From: an uncultured Bacteroidaceae bacterium
GTDB taxonomy: Bacteria; Bacteroidota; Bacteroidia; Bacteroidales; Bacteroidaceae
Assembly (NCBI GenBank): GCA_905233285.1
Contig: CAJODY010000004.1
Coordinates: 52,167 to 116,166 of the forward strand
Direction of reading: 5' to 3'
Length of the DNA: 64,000 nucleotides
Positions 16,800 through 25,717 of this stretch are shown here, in pieces (within the stretch, counting starts at the first letter, position 1; the number at the start of each line of letters is the position of its first letter). The notes beneath the pieces were generated by a model that ran no database searches, was not told the origin of the DNA, and was given only the letters and a program-made list of their open reading frames with translations. A program made the position numbers and the translations under genes.

Positions 16800-17668
16800 T
16801 TGAATCGTATTATAGTTTGAATACTATCAACATGACTAAAAGGGTCATATCTGTTTACAATTGATTTATTTGGCATATTAAAAGGTTGCCTTGTTATAAT
16901 CTTTCCATACTGACCAATATATGGATTTATTCCATGATATTGTAATTTCAAATATTGGTACATGATACCTTCCGTGTTCAAACGTTCAAACAACAAGCGT
17001 GATGCCTCAATAGAAACTTTCAAATAAACATCATTAATCAATAAGTATTTGGGTTTTATTTGACTAATAAAATTACACAAAGAGGTAAGAAATGCAGAAT
17101 ATTGATTACATTTAAATTTGAGCATATCTGAAATCATATAATTCAACACAAGAATATCAACTCTATCCTGAGTTGTCTGATAATATTTGAACACATCCTT
17201 ATCATATAATTTCACATCAGCTCCTTGGAAAAATGCCGGTAATTTCTGCATGATAGGGTTCCACATCGGTTCTATATCAAAACCCTTATAATGAAACAAG
17301 GTATCAAGTTTCCCTATACTCCTCCAATGAAATAATGCTCCAAACAATTCGGTACACGGACCACAACCTATTGAAGTCACATATAAATCACCCTGTTGTA
17401 CTATGTATTTTTGAATATTCTGAAATAGATAATAAATCTCTGCTGAAAATCTATAACTTTGCTTCAAAACATAGTTATATAACATTTTAGCGCAATTATA
17501 ATGAATTGTATTATTGTAACAATTGTGTACTCTTTTAATACACTTGTAACAATGAGGTTCCTGTCCTTGACAATAATTATTATTAGAACATTCTACTCCA
17601 CATTTGGTTGGATTTGAATTCTGATATTGAATATCACAATAATCCAAAAATCTTTCTAATTCTAACAT
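16796..17668 (-). CDS. Cys-rich protein with SAM-methyltransferase-like fold
   Basis: A 290-residue protein. The N-terminal 60 residues contain eight Cys (11, 23, 27, 33, 40, 43, 50, 59), likely a zinc or iron-sulfur site. Then comes a motif-I-like VTSIGCGPCTELFGALF (98-114) followed by an acidic strand end (FHYKGFDIEP) and ILVLNYMISDML, as in Rossmann methyltransferases. The stop overlaps the start of the DUF1848 gene, so the two work together. No close family recognised. Methyl transfer is inferred from one motif. Confidence 0.6.
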   Translation of the reverse strand: MLELERFLDYCDIQYQNSNPTKCGVECSNNNYCQGQEPHCYKCIKRVHNCYNNTIHYNCAKMLYNYVLKQSYRFSAEIYYLFQNIQKYIVQQGDLYVTSIGCGPCTELFGALFHWRSIGKLDTLFHYKGFDIEPMWNPIMQKLPAFFQGADVKLYDKDVFKYYQTTQDRVDILVLNYMISDMLKFKCNQYSAFLTSLCNFISQIKPKYLLINDVYLKVSIEASRLLFERLNTEGIMYQYLKLQYHGINPYIGQYGKIITRQPFNMPNKSIVNRYDPFSHVDSIQTIIRFK

Positions 17669-17710
17669 AAATATTTCAACTCATCTTCCAAGTAATAATA
17701 CTTTCTTATA

Positions 17711-17738
17711 CATTAACCATGAATCATGAACCATGAAC
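17711..17738. repeat. Period-7 array (CATGAAC type)
   Basis: Units CATTAAC, CATGAAT, CATGAAC, CATGAAC in the gap between the capsule locus end (17819) and the methyltransferase-like gene. Confidence 0.6.
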
Positions 17739-17818
17739 CGCCTCTGGTCTTCTTTGAGGCCAAAACAAATATGAGCAGAACTGCCAAACGGCTTTGATAA
17801 CCATTACCATAAGTCATA

Positions 17819-18979
17819 TCAGTTTTCGTTATGGTTATCGTTAGCGTTGATGCTTAGTAGCAACTTCGTTTTCAGTTTCCAGCACTTATGCCATACGAAC
17901 CATATTGGTGCCCAAATGACATCACCAGGATAGTGGCTCAACAAATGCCAGTTATGCCTGCACACTTGCTTCACCGTGTTCCATTTCCCACCGCGATGCT
18001 GCAGTCTCTGATCATGATGTCCGAAGTTTCCGCCTGCCATCACTTCCTCCAATATATATTCACCTTCTTTCTCATCAGGCTTCCAAAGCATCCATTCTTT
18101 AGGCATACCTAAAGCCTCATGCATCACCCACATCAAACCTTTTGCGAACCGCTCCATACCAAACATGGAAACAGCCTCCAAAGAATAGCTCACATCCAGT
18201 CTGGATCCATTTGCTACTTTCAACACAAAGTAGTAATCCACAATCTGCCTCATCCCTACCCCCTCATACAGAAAATGCCGATATATGTGCAACAGTATAT
18301 AGAATACGTTGAACAAGGACGTTGGTGTTGTCAATCCATTATTATCATGGAATAACAATGCATCATTTTCCCGGAACCACTTCTGCAGCTTCCTATTCTT
18401 CCACAGATTCAGCAACACCTCCACATGGTAGTGCATCTCCACCTCAGTATCATCCCATATCTTCAAATGTAGGTGCTTATAGTCCCATTCTACATTCTTC
18501 TGCCCAAGAGATTCTGCAAATTCTATAGCTTTCTTCAGTCCACAGTCAACATACACATCGATATCCCCAGACTGCCTTAGCCTCCCCAGTCCACCTTTTT
18601 TGTCAAGGTCATCGTTAAGGTTAAGGTCAACGTTATACAGCCTCGCAACTCCCTGACCTTTTAATGTTGTTCCTTGCAGCCCATAATCAGACAGCCTCTT
18701 AAGCAAATCTAAACACCGTTCATCCATCACCTGGTTTCGCTGTTCAACCATCTGTCCTACCCCTATCCACTGAAGCAGAAGCCTTTGGTTAAGGTTAAGG
18801 TCATCGTTAAGGCTTTTCAGCCTTTCTATGCCGTAAAGAAGGATTCCCGTCACTGCCTGCCGTTCGGACTCGTCATACATATCCAACCACTCTTCCGAGG
18901 TTGGCGTACAACTTAACATTTCCCGATTACCTAATGCAACCTGTAGCAGTTCAAAAAACAACTTATCAACTTTGGCCAT
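17819..18979 (-). CDS. Nucleotidyltransferase family protein (NTP_transf_5-like) with repeat-derived insertions
   Basis: A 386-residue protein of the putative nucleotidyltransferase family common at the ends of Bacteroidales capsule loci. It has a GDIDVYVD acidic motif (138-145), SLGQKNVEWDYKHLHL, VEMHYHVEV and a helical C-terminal half. Three stretches are encoded by GTTAAG/GTCAAG/GTCATC hexamers: residues about 57-64 (LNDDLNLN), about 117-126 (VDLNLNDDLD), and the C-terminal tail (SINANDNHNEN). The sequence thus carries in-frame repeat expansions. Most-downstream gene of the polysaccharide locus; role unknown. Confidence 0.7.
   Translation of the reverse strand: MAKVDKLFFELLQVALGNREMLSCTPTSEEWLDMYDESERQAVTGILLYGIERLKSLNDDLNLNQRLLLQWIGVGQMVEQRNQVMDERCLDLLKRLSDYGLQGTTLKGQGVARLYNVDLNLNDDLDKKGGLGRLRQSGDIDVYVDCGLKKAIEFAESLGQKNVEWDYKHLHLKIWDDTEVEMHYHVEVLLNLWKNRKLQKWFRENDALLFHDNNGLTTPTSLFNVFYILLHIYRHFLYEGVGMRQIVDYYFVLKVANGSRLDVSYSLEAVSMFGMERFAKGLMWVMHEALGMPKEWMLWKPDEKEGEYILEEVMAGGNFGHHDQRLQHRGGKWNTVKQVCRHNWHLLSHYPGDVIWAPIWFVWHKCWKLKTKLLLSINANDNHNEN
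17828..17851. repeat. Period-6 array at the 3' end of the nucleotidyltransferase gene
   Basis: GTTATG, GTTATC, GTTAGC, GTTGAT in tandem. It encodes most of the protein's last residues. Confidence 0.65.
18602..18631. repeat. Period-6 array inside the nucleotidyltransferase gene
   Basis: GTCAAG, GTCATC, GTTAAG, GTTAAG, GTCAAC in tandem, in frame with the gene. A second array (GTTAAG, GTTAAG, GTCATC, GTTAAG) lies at 18788-18811. Confidence 0.7.
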
Positions 18980-18989
18980 GACCTTAACG

Positions 18990-19373
18990 TTAACTCTTTC
19001 TAATGGAAGATATAAGACCGTTTAGTTGGCGTTCAATACTATGAATCCTATCCATTAACTTTTGGTAGTTAACGTCAAGGTTATCGTCAAGGTTGTCAAA
19101 ATACCCCACGTTCTTGGCAATCTTTAACTGTGTTTCAACCTCAAATGCTGAACCTAAAGCGAAGTCCAAGAAATGGGCAAAGTCTGCATCAGAAGAACGT
19201 GCTGCATCTTCAGCAATGTTTGAACTGATGGAAACAGCTGCCCTTTGTAGTTGGTCACATAGCCCCTTCTTCTCAAACCAAGGCATTTGACCTGTTACCT
19301 CATATACATAGGTGGCATAATCCACCGCCTCATTCCACACAGGATAATCTCTAAAATTTCTTGCGCCAGCCAT
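18990..19373 (-). CDS. Four-helix-bundle protein (S23/TIGR02436 type)
   Basis: 127 residues from the internal Met at 19373 (MAGARNFRDYPVW); a start at 19397 would add residues encoded wholly by hexamer repeats. Family marks: W-x-EA-x-DYA, FEKKGLCDQLQRAAVSISSNIAEDAAR, FLDFALGSAFEVETQL, ending ERQLNGLISS. These proteins resemble those encoded in 23S rRNA intervening sequences and the Avd partner of diversity-generating retroelements; function unknown. A period-6 array inside the gene (19068-19097) encodes DNLDDNLDVN. Hexamer arrays stand on both sides in opposite orientation (18980-18994 and 19375-19398). Confidence 0.85.
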   Translation of the reverse strand: MAGARNFRDYPVWNEAVDYATYVYEVTGQMPWFEKKGLCDQLQRAAVSISSNIAEDAARSSDADFAHFLDFALGSAFEVETQLKIAKNVGYFDNLDDNLDVNYQKLMDRIHSIERQLNGLISSIRKS

Positions 19374-19374
19374 A

Positions 19375-19398
19375 GTCAAGGTTATCGTCAAGGTCAAG
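19375..19398. repeat. Period-6 array bracketing the four-helix-bundle gene
   Basis: GTCAAG, GTTATC, GTCAAG, GTCAAG. The other side of the gene (around 18980-18994) carries CCTTAACGTTAAC, the reverse-complement sense. The last codons and stop of the upstream glycosyltransferase lie in this array. Confidence 0.7.
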
Positions 19399-20620
19399 GT
19401 TTCAAGTGCTTCATAATAGCATTATAAGTATGCTCTACCAGATAGTTCTCCTTCAAGAACTGATAGCCCTTTTCGCCCATCACCTTTTGATCCGATTTCA
19501 ACATTTTATCTACGAGAGCAGTAAAATCATCAGGCTTTAGACTCTCACACCAATAACCATATCCGTTCTTCTCTGCTATCTTACCAATGTCCGTATTCAC
19601 GTCTGTAGCACAGATGACAGGCATTTTATATTCAAGATAGCTCAAAAGACGAGACGGGAAGTTAGGTATGGTAAACCGATGATCAAGGAATATAAGCCCT
19701 ACATCACAATACCTAACAAGCATATCGTAGTCTTCTTTAGGAAGTCTTTGCATCAATTTAACGCAACCTCCTTTATTGTCCCTATACCATTTTTCCAACT
19801 TGTTGTACTCAGTTCCATTACCAACCACGATGAAATAGCAATCCAGACGCTGCTTATTTGCTTCTAAGCATTTAATTAAATAATCGATTCCTTGAGGTCT
19901 TCCAAGATTTCCACCATAAATAAAGATTGGTTTGTCAATTGGTAGATCATACTTTTTCCTGATATAATATCTCTCTGCCTTTTCCTGACCGTCTTCGTAC
20001 TTCTTTTCTACTAATTCTATAGAATTCGGTGCAACCCCCACCCTGTCAGCAGATATCTCTGGATTGTGCTCCAATACAAACTGAACATTTGCAGGACTCA
20101 TGCAACCAATGTAGTCAGAAAGACCATAAAGAACCTTTTCTTTCCTGCGGAAATAATTATATAGAACACCCTTCACGCCCTCTTTACTCATCATTCCCAT
20201 ATCAACAGCATTCTGCGGAAAGATATCCTTAAGCATTAGATACGTCATTGCATTCGGATTACGTTTCTTAAGGAATTTTATGACTTTAGAAAAAGTAATA
20301 GGAGGTGTAGAATAAAGAATCAAGTCAAATGACACATCACTTAAATGCTTTTTGATAGCCTTTTTATATTGGCTTTCAACCAACACTTGCCCTAATCCCT
20401 TTTCTATAATGCTCGTTTTCTGTAAGTTTAGCGTTTTTACACCAAGGATTCGAACACCATCTTTATCCACCAACTCCGTTGGACGACCGAAAGATCGCTC
20501 ATTGGGAGATACAATATACACCGAATGTCTCTCGTTTCTAAACTTGCGCAACAAGTCTGTATAGATATGTCTTTGCGAAATGTCCGTTAAACGGGACATC
20601 GTAAGGAAAATAACATTCAT
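19394..20620 (-). CDS. Glycosyltransferase family 4 (WbuB-like)
   Basis: A 408-residue GT-B enzyme. The donor-binding half carries FIYGGNLGRPQGIDYLIKCL, then LMQRLPKEDYDMLVRYCDVGLIFLDHRFTIPNFPSRLLSYLEYKMPVI, the usual GT4 E-x7-E-like segment being replaced by the PSRLLSYLEY form of WbuB proteins. WbuB relatives transfer L-FucNAc in O-antigen synthesis, which fits the fnlABC genes of this locus. Acts at the inner membrane face on an undecaprenyl-linked intermediate (inference). The C-terminus (KHLKP) ends in a hexamer array. Confidence 0.85.
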   Translation of the reverse strand: MNVIFLTMSRLTDISQRHIYTDLLRKFRNERHSVYIVSPNERSFGRPTELVDKDGVRILGVKTLNLQKTSIIEKGLGQVLVESQYKKAIKKHLSDVSFDLILYSTPPITFSKVIKFLKKRNPNAMTYLMLKDIFPQNAVDMGMMSKEGVKGVLYNYFRRKEKVLYGLSDYIGCMSPANVQFVLEHNPEISADRVGVAPNSIELVEKKYEDGQEKAERYYIRKKYDLPIDKPIFIYGGNLGRPQGIDYLIKCLEANKQRLDCYFIVVGNGTEYNKLEKWYRDNKGGCVKLMQRLPKEDYDMLVRYCDVGLIFLDHRFTIPNFPSRLLSYLEYKMPVICATDVNTDIGKIAEKNGYGYWCESLKPDDFTALVDKMLKSDQKVMGEKGYQFLKENYLVEHTYNAIMKHLKP

Positions 20621-20659
20621 TGCAAATAATTCGCTACTAACACGCTAACATTATGATTA

Positions 20660-21298
20660 TTATTCTTTCACCTTCAATAGTTTTGCTGGCACACCAGCCA
20701 TCACCGCCTTATCTTGCACGTCTCGTATAACCACGGCACCTGCTCCAATCAGACAATCTTCACCAAGTTCATGCAATCCAGTCATGATAGTAGAACTGAT
20801 ACCACAATAAGCGTACTTATGGGCATGTATAGATGCGCCGAAATTACAACCTGTTGATAAGAATACTCCCTCATCCAAGACAGTATGATGCGCCAAATGC
20901 ACGCCCATACTTATCATTACGAAATCCTTGATGGTCGCATGTGGCATTATGGTTGTACCAAGTAATATATATACCCCTTTGCCAATGGTGACATTAGGTG
21001 AGAGTATAACACTCGGATGGATGTAGTTAGGTGTTTCATATCCAAGCTCACGAGCCTGAGTGAGAAACTTTACTCGCAACTTGTTATTACCCAATGGGCA
21101 ATAAACAGCCTCTACGCTATGACTTGCTTTCAATGTTTCAAGCATTGAAATCGGGCCTAACACAGGTATGCCTCTTACATCTTTTCCTGAATATTGCGGA
21201 TCGTCATCAAGGAACCCTACGATTTCAACACCAGCTTCCAGCAAATAAGTTAGATAAACCTCACCGTAAGTTCCGGCTCCAATAATAATACTTTTCAT
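20660..21298 (-). CDS. PglD/NeuD-type sugar O/N-acetyltransferase
   Basis: A 212-residue protein with the PglD layout: an N-terminal Rossmann-like IIIGAGTYGEVYLTYLLEAG and FLDDDP, then left-handed beta-helix hexapeptides (VTIGKGVYILLGTTIMPHATI, DCLIGAGAVVIRDV). Catalytic-His position is in HLAHHTVL. It acetylates a UDP-amino-sugar or nascent glycan using acetyl-CoA. It sits directly downstream of the PglC-like initiating transferase, a pairing common in Bacteroidales. Confidence 0.85.
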   Translation of the reverse strand: MKSIIIGAGTYGEVYLTYLLEAGVEIVGFLDDDPQYSGKDVRGIPVLGPISMLETLKASHSVEAVYCPLGNNKLRVKFLTQARELGYETPNYIHPSVILSPNVTIGKGVYILLGTTIMPHATIKDFVMISMGVHLAHHTVLDEGVFLSTGCNFGASIHAHKYAYCGISSTIMTGLHELGEDCLIGAGAVVIRDVQDKAVMAGVPAKLLKVKE

Positions 21299-21309
21299 TG
21301 TTGTGTTTT

Positions 21310-21918
21310 TTAGTTTGTACCATCAAATGGGTACATTGTTGCTGCTGTTGCATTATTCACATCTTTACGCATCAGCACATTTTTTATAGTAATAAAAATT
21401 ATCTTCAAATCAGTAATCAGTGATACATGATCCACATACCACACGTCCAGCTTGAACTTTTCTGTCCAGCTGATAGCATTCCTCCCATGGCATTGAGCCC
21501 AACCACTGATACCTGGCCTTACTTCATGACGTCGTGCTTGCTCCGGCGAATAAAGGGGAAGGTAATGAACACGCAACGGCCTTGGACCTATCAAAGCCAT
21601 ATCGCCTTTCAATACGTTGATTAATTGAGGTAATTCATCTATTGACGTGGAGCGAATAAACTTACCAACCTTTGTCAGACGTTGTGCATCTGGCAACAAT
21701 TTGCCTTCAGCATCGCATTCGTCTGTCATTGTCTTAAACTTAATGACCTTGAATATCTTAGCGTCCTTGCCAGGGCGCTCTTGGAAGAAGAATGCTCCAG
21801 CCCCCTTGTTGGCAAAATGCAGCCAGATAGCGATGATGATTAAGAACCATCCAATCAGCAACAATGCCACCAAAGCAATACAAAAATCAAAGAAACGCTT
21901 AAAAAAGTTCCTATACAT
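21310..21918 (-). CDS. Initiating sugar-1-phosphate transferase (PglC-like)
   Basis: 202 residues from the Met at 21918 (MYRNFFKRFFDF), which gives a normal PglC length and an 8-base overlap with the upstream gene; an earlier Met would overlap it by over 100 bases. One N-terminal membrane re-entrant helix (FCIALVALLLIGWFLIIIAIWL) precedes the catalytic block KVIKFKTMTDECD, STSIDELPQLINVLKGDMALIGPRPL and PGISGWAQCHGRN. It transfers a phosphosugar from a UDP-sugar to undecaprenyl phosphate and so starts repeat-unit synthesis. Confidence 0.9.
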   Translation of the reverse strand: MYRNFFKRFFDFCIALVALLLIGWFLIIIAIWLHFANKGAGAFFFQERPGKDAKIFKVIKFKTMTDECDAEGKLLPDAQRLTKVGKFIRSTSIDELPQLINVLKGDMALIGPRPLRVHYLPLYSPEQARRHEVRPGISGWAQCHGRNAISWTEKFKLDVWYVDHVSLITDLKIIFITIKNVLMRKDVNNATAATMYPFDGTN

Positions 21919-23122
21919 TTCTAAGTAATTCTTTATAAATTTCAATATATTTATCAAAACATATTTCTTTATCAAAACAACTCTCTGCTCTTTTACGGCA
22001 TTCGCCAGTGTACGTATCTTTATCACATCCGCAAACGACTTTTACAGCTTCGACTAAAGACAGAAGATTTCCTTGTTCCACCACCTGGCCTGTTTCACCG
22101 CTTACGGCTTCAGGGCTTCCGCCCGTTCGATAAGTTATCACAGGAGTACCACATGCCATCGCCTCAAGGTTTGTCGTAGGATAGTTATCTTGATAAGTTG
22201 GGTTCACAAAAACGGATGCTGCAGAGTAAAGCTTAGCCAACTCCTGCACATTCTGTGTCCTATCAATAAAAACTATTGGACAGCCTTTATCTTCTTCTAA
22301 CGTCATCTTCTTTAGAATCTTACCAACTATTACTATGGCATAATCATCTTTGGGTAACAAGTTTGCAAGCTTCAGCATATCCGGCAGTCCCTTTCTCTCA
22401 CTCCATTCGGATGCGACACCAAGAATAATTTTCTTGCCCTCAATATTATATTTCCTATGAATATCAGCTACAGTAGGATGGAATGTGTTGATATCTATTC
22501 CATTATGAATTACTATAATATCACTTTTTCCTAGAAACGATTCTTTCATCATCCCTCCCAACCATTCTGATACAGGAACCAAAGTTAAAGACTTAATTGC
22601 AGTAAAATACTCCTTTTTCAAAGAATAATTCTTTTTGCTTCTATCAATTTTCGCCCCTTTCCTTAATGGACACTCATAACACCCTGTCTGCCATTTATTG
22701 CAACCATCTGGTACATAGCAGCAACCTCCAGTTGTGGCCCACTGATCATGTTGACTCCAAACTACTGGAATATCATTCTTAGATATCCACTCAAACAATA
22801 TCGGATAGTTCAAAAAATGATCATGAATGTTATGCATATGAATCACATCCGGCTTTATCCTTTCTATCTCCTGCACAAACTTCTTAGTTGCCCGCTTCGA
22901 AACCAATCCCTCATAGTCAAGGTATCGACCCAACGCATAATGAAAATAAACCCCACTTTGCGTACCTATCCTAATCAATTTAGATTTTGATGGGTTCATC
23001 ATTCTGCCATATGCTATATAACTTTCCCATCCGGCTTCCATAGCCTTCAATCCTATTTGCTCTGCAATTTTTCCAGTACTACCCCAATTGGCAGTAACAT
23101 TTATCTGAAGTAATTTTTTCAT
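21911..23122 (-). CDS. Glycosyltransferase family 4
   Basis: A 403-residue GT-B enzyme starting MKKLLQINVTANWGSTGKIA, as in WcaC-like colanic acid transferases. An acceptor-side HMHNIHDHFLNY, a Cys-rich WQTGCYECP loop, then the donor half: ILGVASEWSERKGLPDML, and VNPTYQDNYPTTNLEAMACGTPVITYRTGG with the GT4 acidic pair. Product linkage cannot be predicted. It overlaps the PglC-like gene at its 3' end. Confidence 0.88.
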   Translation of the reverse strand: MKKLLQINVTANWGSTGKIAEQIGLKAMEAGWESYIAYGRMMNPSKSKLIRIGTQSGVYFHYALGRYLDYEGLVSKRATKKFVQEIERIKPDVIHMHNIHDHFLNYPILFEWISKNDIPVVWSQHDQWATTGGCCYVPDGCNKWQTGCYECPLRKGAKIDRSKKNYSLKKEYFTAIKSLTLVPVSEWLGGMMKESFLGKSDIIVIHNGIDINTFHPTVADIHRKYNIEGKKIILGVASEWSERKGLPDMLKLANLLPKDDYAIVIVGKILKKMTLEEDKGCPIVFIDRTQNVQELAKLYSAASVFVNPTYQDNYPTTNLEAMACGTPVITYRTGGSPEAVSGETGQVVEQGNLLSLVEAVKVVCGCDKDTYTGECRKRAESCFDKEICFDKYIEIYKELLRNV

Positions 23123-23141
23123 CCAAACTAATGTATCAAAT

Positions 23142-24152
23142 TTAAGCCCTTCCTCCGCTTAATATACCCCACACCATTTTATTTTTCTTCAAGCACCAGG
23201 CTAATGCAGTAATAATCAGAAGAGTCAACAAAGGAGCCAGCATAAAATCTAATAACGCCCCAATGAATGTATTTCCCAAACCCAACCAAAATACTTTTTC
23301 AATTGATTCTAATATCATAGAATGGGAACAATAAATGAAAAATGATATTTTCATCCACCATTTAGGTTCTGTCTTTATCGCTAGAAAGTCCGAGGCTACC
23401 CATATCAATGGAATTTGTAATAATCTAAGCGGAACCATAACTCCATGTTGCGGACTCCCAATTGATGCTTCTATTATCACCGAAATCAGCAACAGAAAAC
23501 CGCAAGTTATCATTTGTTTTTCATTATATCGTTGCTGACAAAATTCCTTATAATGAATTCCCATATACCCTCCGAACAAAAACACCGCAGCATATTTTGA
23601 TACGAATTTATTACCTATCACAAAACTTATTACAAGGATTATAGCAATCAAAATTGCCCCCCCCATTCTATGTTTTAAAGCTGGGAAAAACAAGGGCGTG
23701 ACAACCACGAAGATTATCAAGTCACGAATAAACCAAGTGATATTGTATCGAGTATCTATAAACACATCATATACCCAAGAACCTATATTATACTCAGGCA
23801 GACTCCTACTCAATGAAGCACTAACATAGGGTAGATTAAACAATAGCCATGCGAAAAGGAAACCAATTATATTCCATACGGCAAATGGGATAAATAAACT
23901 ATGTGTCCTTGTTTTCCACTTTGACCTTAACTTTCCAAAATCAAAGTTCTGGTAGAACAAATATCCACTCATAGCAAAGAACATTGGCACTACCAAATCC
24001 GTCGCATAGCTAAAAAAAGTCTCTACATATAATAGAGGGCCAGATAAATCATATATTTTAAGACCTATACTATGCCTTATGATTATCAACAACGATAGTA
24101 TAAATGAAAGATATACAATTTTATTCCTATATTGAGTTTCTTGCTGTTCCAT
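23142..24152 (-). CDS. Acyltransferase family 3 membrane protein
   Basis: 336 residues with about ten hydrophobic segments and the acyltransferase_3 marks: an early RHSIG in helix 1 (catalytic-His position), PMFFAMSGYLFYQ, and FFIYCSHSMILE near the end. It probably O-acetylates a sugar of the repeat unit on the periplasmic or cytoplasmic face. Substrate not deducible. Confidence 0.85.
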   Translation of the reverse strand: MEQQETQYRNKIVYLSFILSLLIIIRHSIGLKIYDLSGPLLYVETFFSYATDLVVPMFFAMSGYLFYQNFDFGKLRSKWKTRTHSLFIPFAVWNIIGFLFAWLLFNLPYVSASLSRSLPEYNIGSWVYDVFIDTRYNITWFIRDLIIFVVVTPLFFPALKHRMGGAILIAIILVISFVIGNKFVSKYAAVFLFGGYMGIHYKEFCQQRYNEKQMITCGFLLLISVIIEASIGSPQHGVMVPLRLLQIPLIWVASDFLAIKTEPKWWMKISFFIYCSHSMILESIEKVFWLGLGNTFIGALLDFMLAPLLTLLIITALAWCLKKNKMVWGILSGGRA

Positions 24153-24185
24153 TTTTATTCCGTTTGCTCGGTATTATAAAAGTTC

Positions 24186-25136
24186 CTATTTCATAGGACT
24201 AAACTTAAGCCATTGTACTAATATGAGCCAACAAATCCTATCGAATGCTCTTCTTATTAAAGAACTTTGCCATCTTTTATATTTATAAATCTCTTGTTCA
24301 AAATCATAATCAGGAAGTACAAACGGTGGTTCATGTTCTATTATATATTCCTCCTTTTGATATGTAACTTCTTGGAAAGCCCTACATTTTAAAAATGTTT
24401 TATTGTTAACCCCACTATGTCCGACATTCTGGACTAAATGACAAGCTGGGATAATTGTTAATGCGCCCTCTGCTCTGCAAGTATAATTAAAGATACCATC
24501 CCAGTTTTTATTCTTCTCATAGTTATTAAGCCCCTGTTTCAAATAGTTCGTGTATAAACGCTGTTCACCTGGAGAACAGAACGTTGCCTTCATTACATCT
24601 GCTTCAAGTACTTCTCTTGCTCGCACATTTTCAAAATCCAGTTTCTTCCATCTGTCACGCCAAGAAGCCCATCCGGTAATAAAGGAGTGATGCGAAAAGT
24701 AATAGTCATACTGATGGCGCACCTTATTCTTTACGAAATTGCTACCTCCTATGCTCCAAACCCTTGGATCTTTCTCATACTTTAGTAACAATTTTTCGCA
24801 TAAATCAAAAAATGCGAGAGAGCAAACGGCATCCTCCTCTATCACGATCGCCCTTTCTTCATTTTCAAAGATCCAATTGATCGCCCCCGGTATAGATGTC
24901 CACACCCCCACATATTCATCTCTGAACCACGTATGGAGGTCGCAGTCCCAATCAATCTCCTCTATAAATTTGCGTACTTCCTCATTTCTTTTCAATTCAT
25001 CGGCATTATCTTCACGCCCTTTATTAGAATAGAAATAAAGCTTCTCAGGTTTGGCTCTTTTGATGGCATCCCAACTTTGTCGTGCATATTCCGGCCTTGC
25101 AAATGTAATATATAATACTGGTGTCGTCAGTTTCAT
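24186..25136 (-). CDS. Glycosyltransferase, GT-A type (GT13/GT2-like)
   Basis: A 316-residue protein of the capsule-associated family beginning TPVLYITFARPEYARQSWDAI. The nucleotide-binding side has AIVIEEDAVCS (an EED form of the DxD motif near residue 117) and the acceptor side SHHSFITGWASWRDRWKK with HSGVNN. It resembles hemolysin-like HlpA/GNT-I-type proteins in Bacteroidetes. Donor and acceptor unknown. Confidence 0.7.
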   Translation of the reverse strand: MKLTTPVLYITFARPEYARQSWDAIKRAKPEKLYFYSNKGREDNADELKRNEEVRKFIEEIDWDCDLHTWFRDEYVGVWTSIPGAINWIFENEERAIVIEEDAVCSLAFFDLCEKLLLKYEKDPRVWSIGGSNFVKNKVRHQYDYYFSHHSFITGWASWRDRWKKLDFENVRAREVLEADVMKATFCSPGEQRLYTNYLKQGLNNYEKNKNWDGIFNYTCRAEGALTIIPACHLVQNVGHSGVNNKTFLKCRAFQEVTYQKEEYIIEHEPPFVLPDYDFEQEIYKYKRWQSSLIRRAFDRICWLILVQWLKFSPMK

Positions 25137-25145
25137 CTTTATAAT

Positions 25146-25715
25146 CTATTTGATTTGTTTACAATAATCATTCAAACTCATCAAATGGGTATCCTTCTCG
25201 GAGATAATCAGGTTCTGTTCACCACCAATCAAATCCATTGGCCACTCAATAGCAAGGTCTGGATCATTATACATAATACCGCTATCACCTTCACCATAGA
25301 ACACCTCACCACATTTGTAGGAAACCACAGAATCTTCAATCACTAAATAGCCATGACCAAAATACTGAGGGATGTAAAGCTCTACCTGATTATCACCAGT
25401 CAAGTGGAAGCCTCTCCATTGCCCAAAAGTTGGTGAATCTGGGCGCAGGTCAGCAATCACATCATAGACATGACCACTAATGCAACGCACCAGCTTTGCC
25501 TGCTGCTTCACCAACTGGAAATGCATAGCACGAATAACACCACGTTTAGAGATGGTATAGAACACCTCTTTCAACTCATGCTCAATGCCGTTGGCCTTGA
25601 ACATATCGATATTGTAGTCCTTTACGAACCCACCACGTTCATCCGTTGCAAAGAACGGCTGAATCTTATATGCTCCTTTGAGGTCTAACTCCTCAAAATT
25701 GAATTTCGTTATCAT
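25146..25715 (-). CDS. RmlC-like sugar-nucleotide 3,5-epimerase
   Basis: A 189-residue cupin of the RmlC family: ERGGFVKDYN, VIRAMHFQ (catalytic-His site), KLVRCISGHVYDVIADLR and YIPQYFGHGYLV. It epimerises C3 and/or C5 of a 4-keto-6-deoxy sugar nucleotide. Being embedded with rfbF and rfbG, its substrate is probably a CDP-linked rather than dTDP-linked sugar (inference from context). Confidence 0.85.
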   Translation of the reverse strand: MITKFNFEELDLKGAYKIQPFFATDERGGFVKDYNIDMFKANGIEHELKEVFYTISKRGVIRAMHFQLVKQQAKLVRCISGHVYDVIADLRPDSPTFGQWRGFHLTGDNQVELYIPQYFGHGYLVIEDSVVSYKCGEVFYGEGDSGIMYNDPDLAIEWPMDLIGGEQNLIISEKDTHLMSLNDYCKQIK

Positions 25716-25717
25716 TA

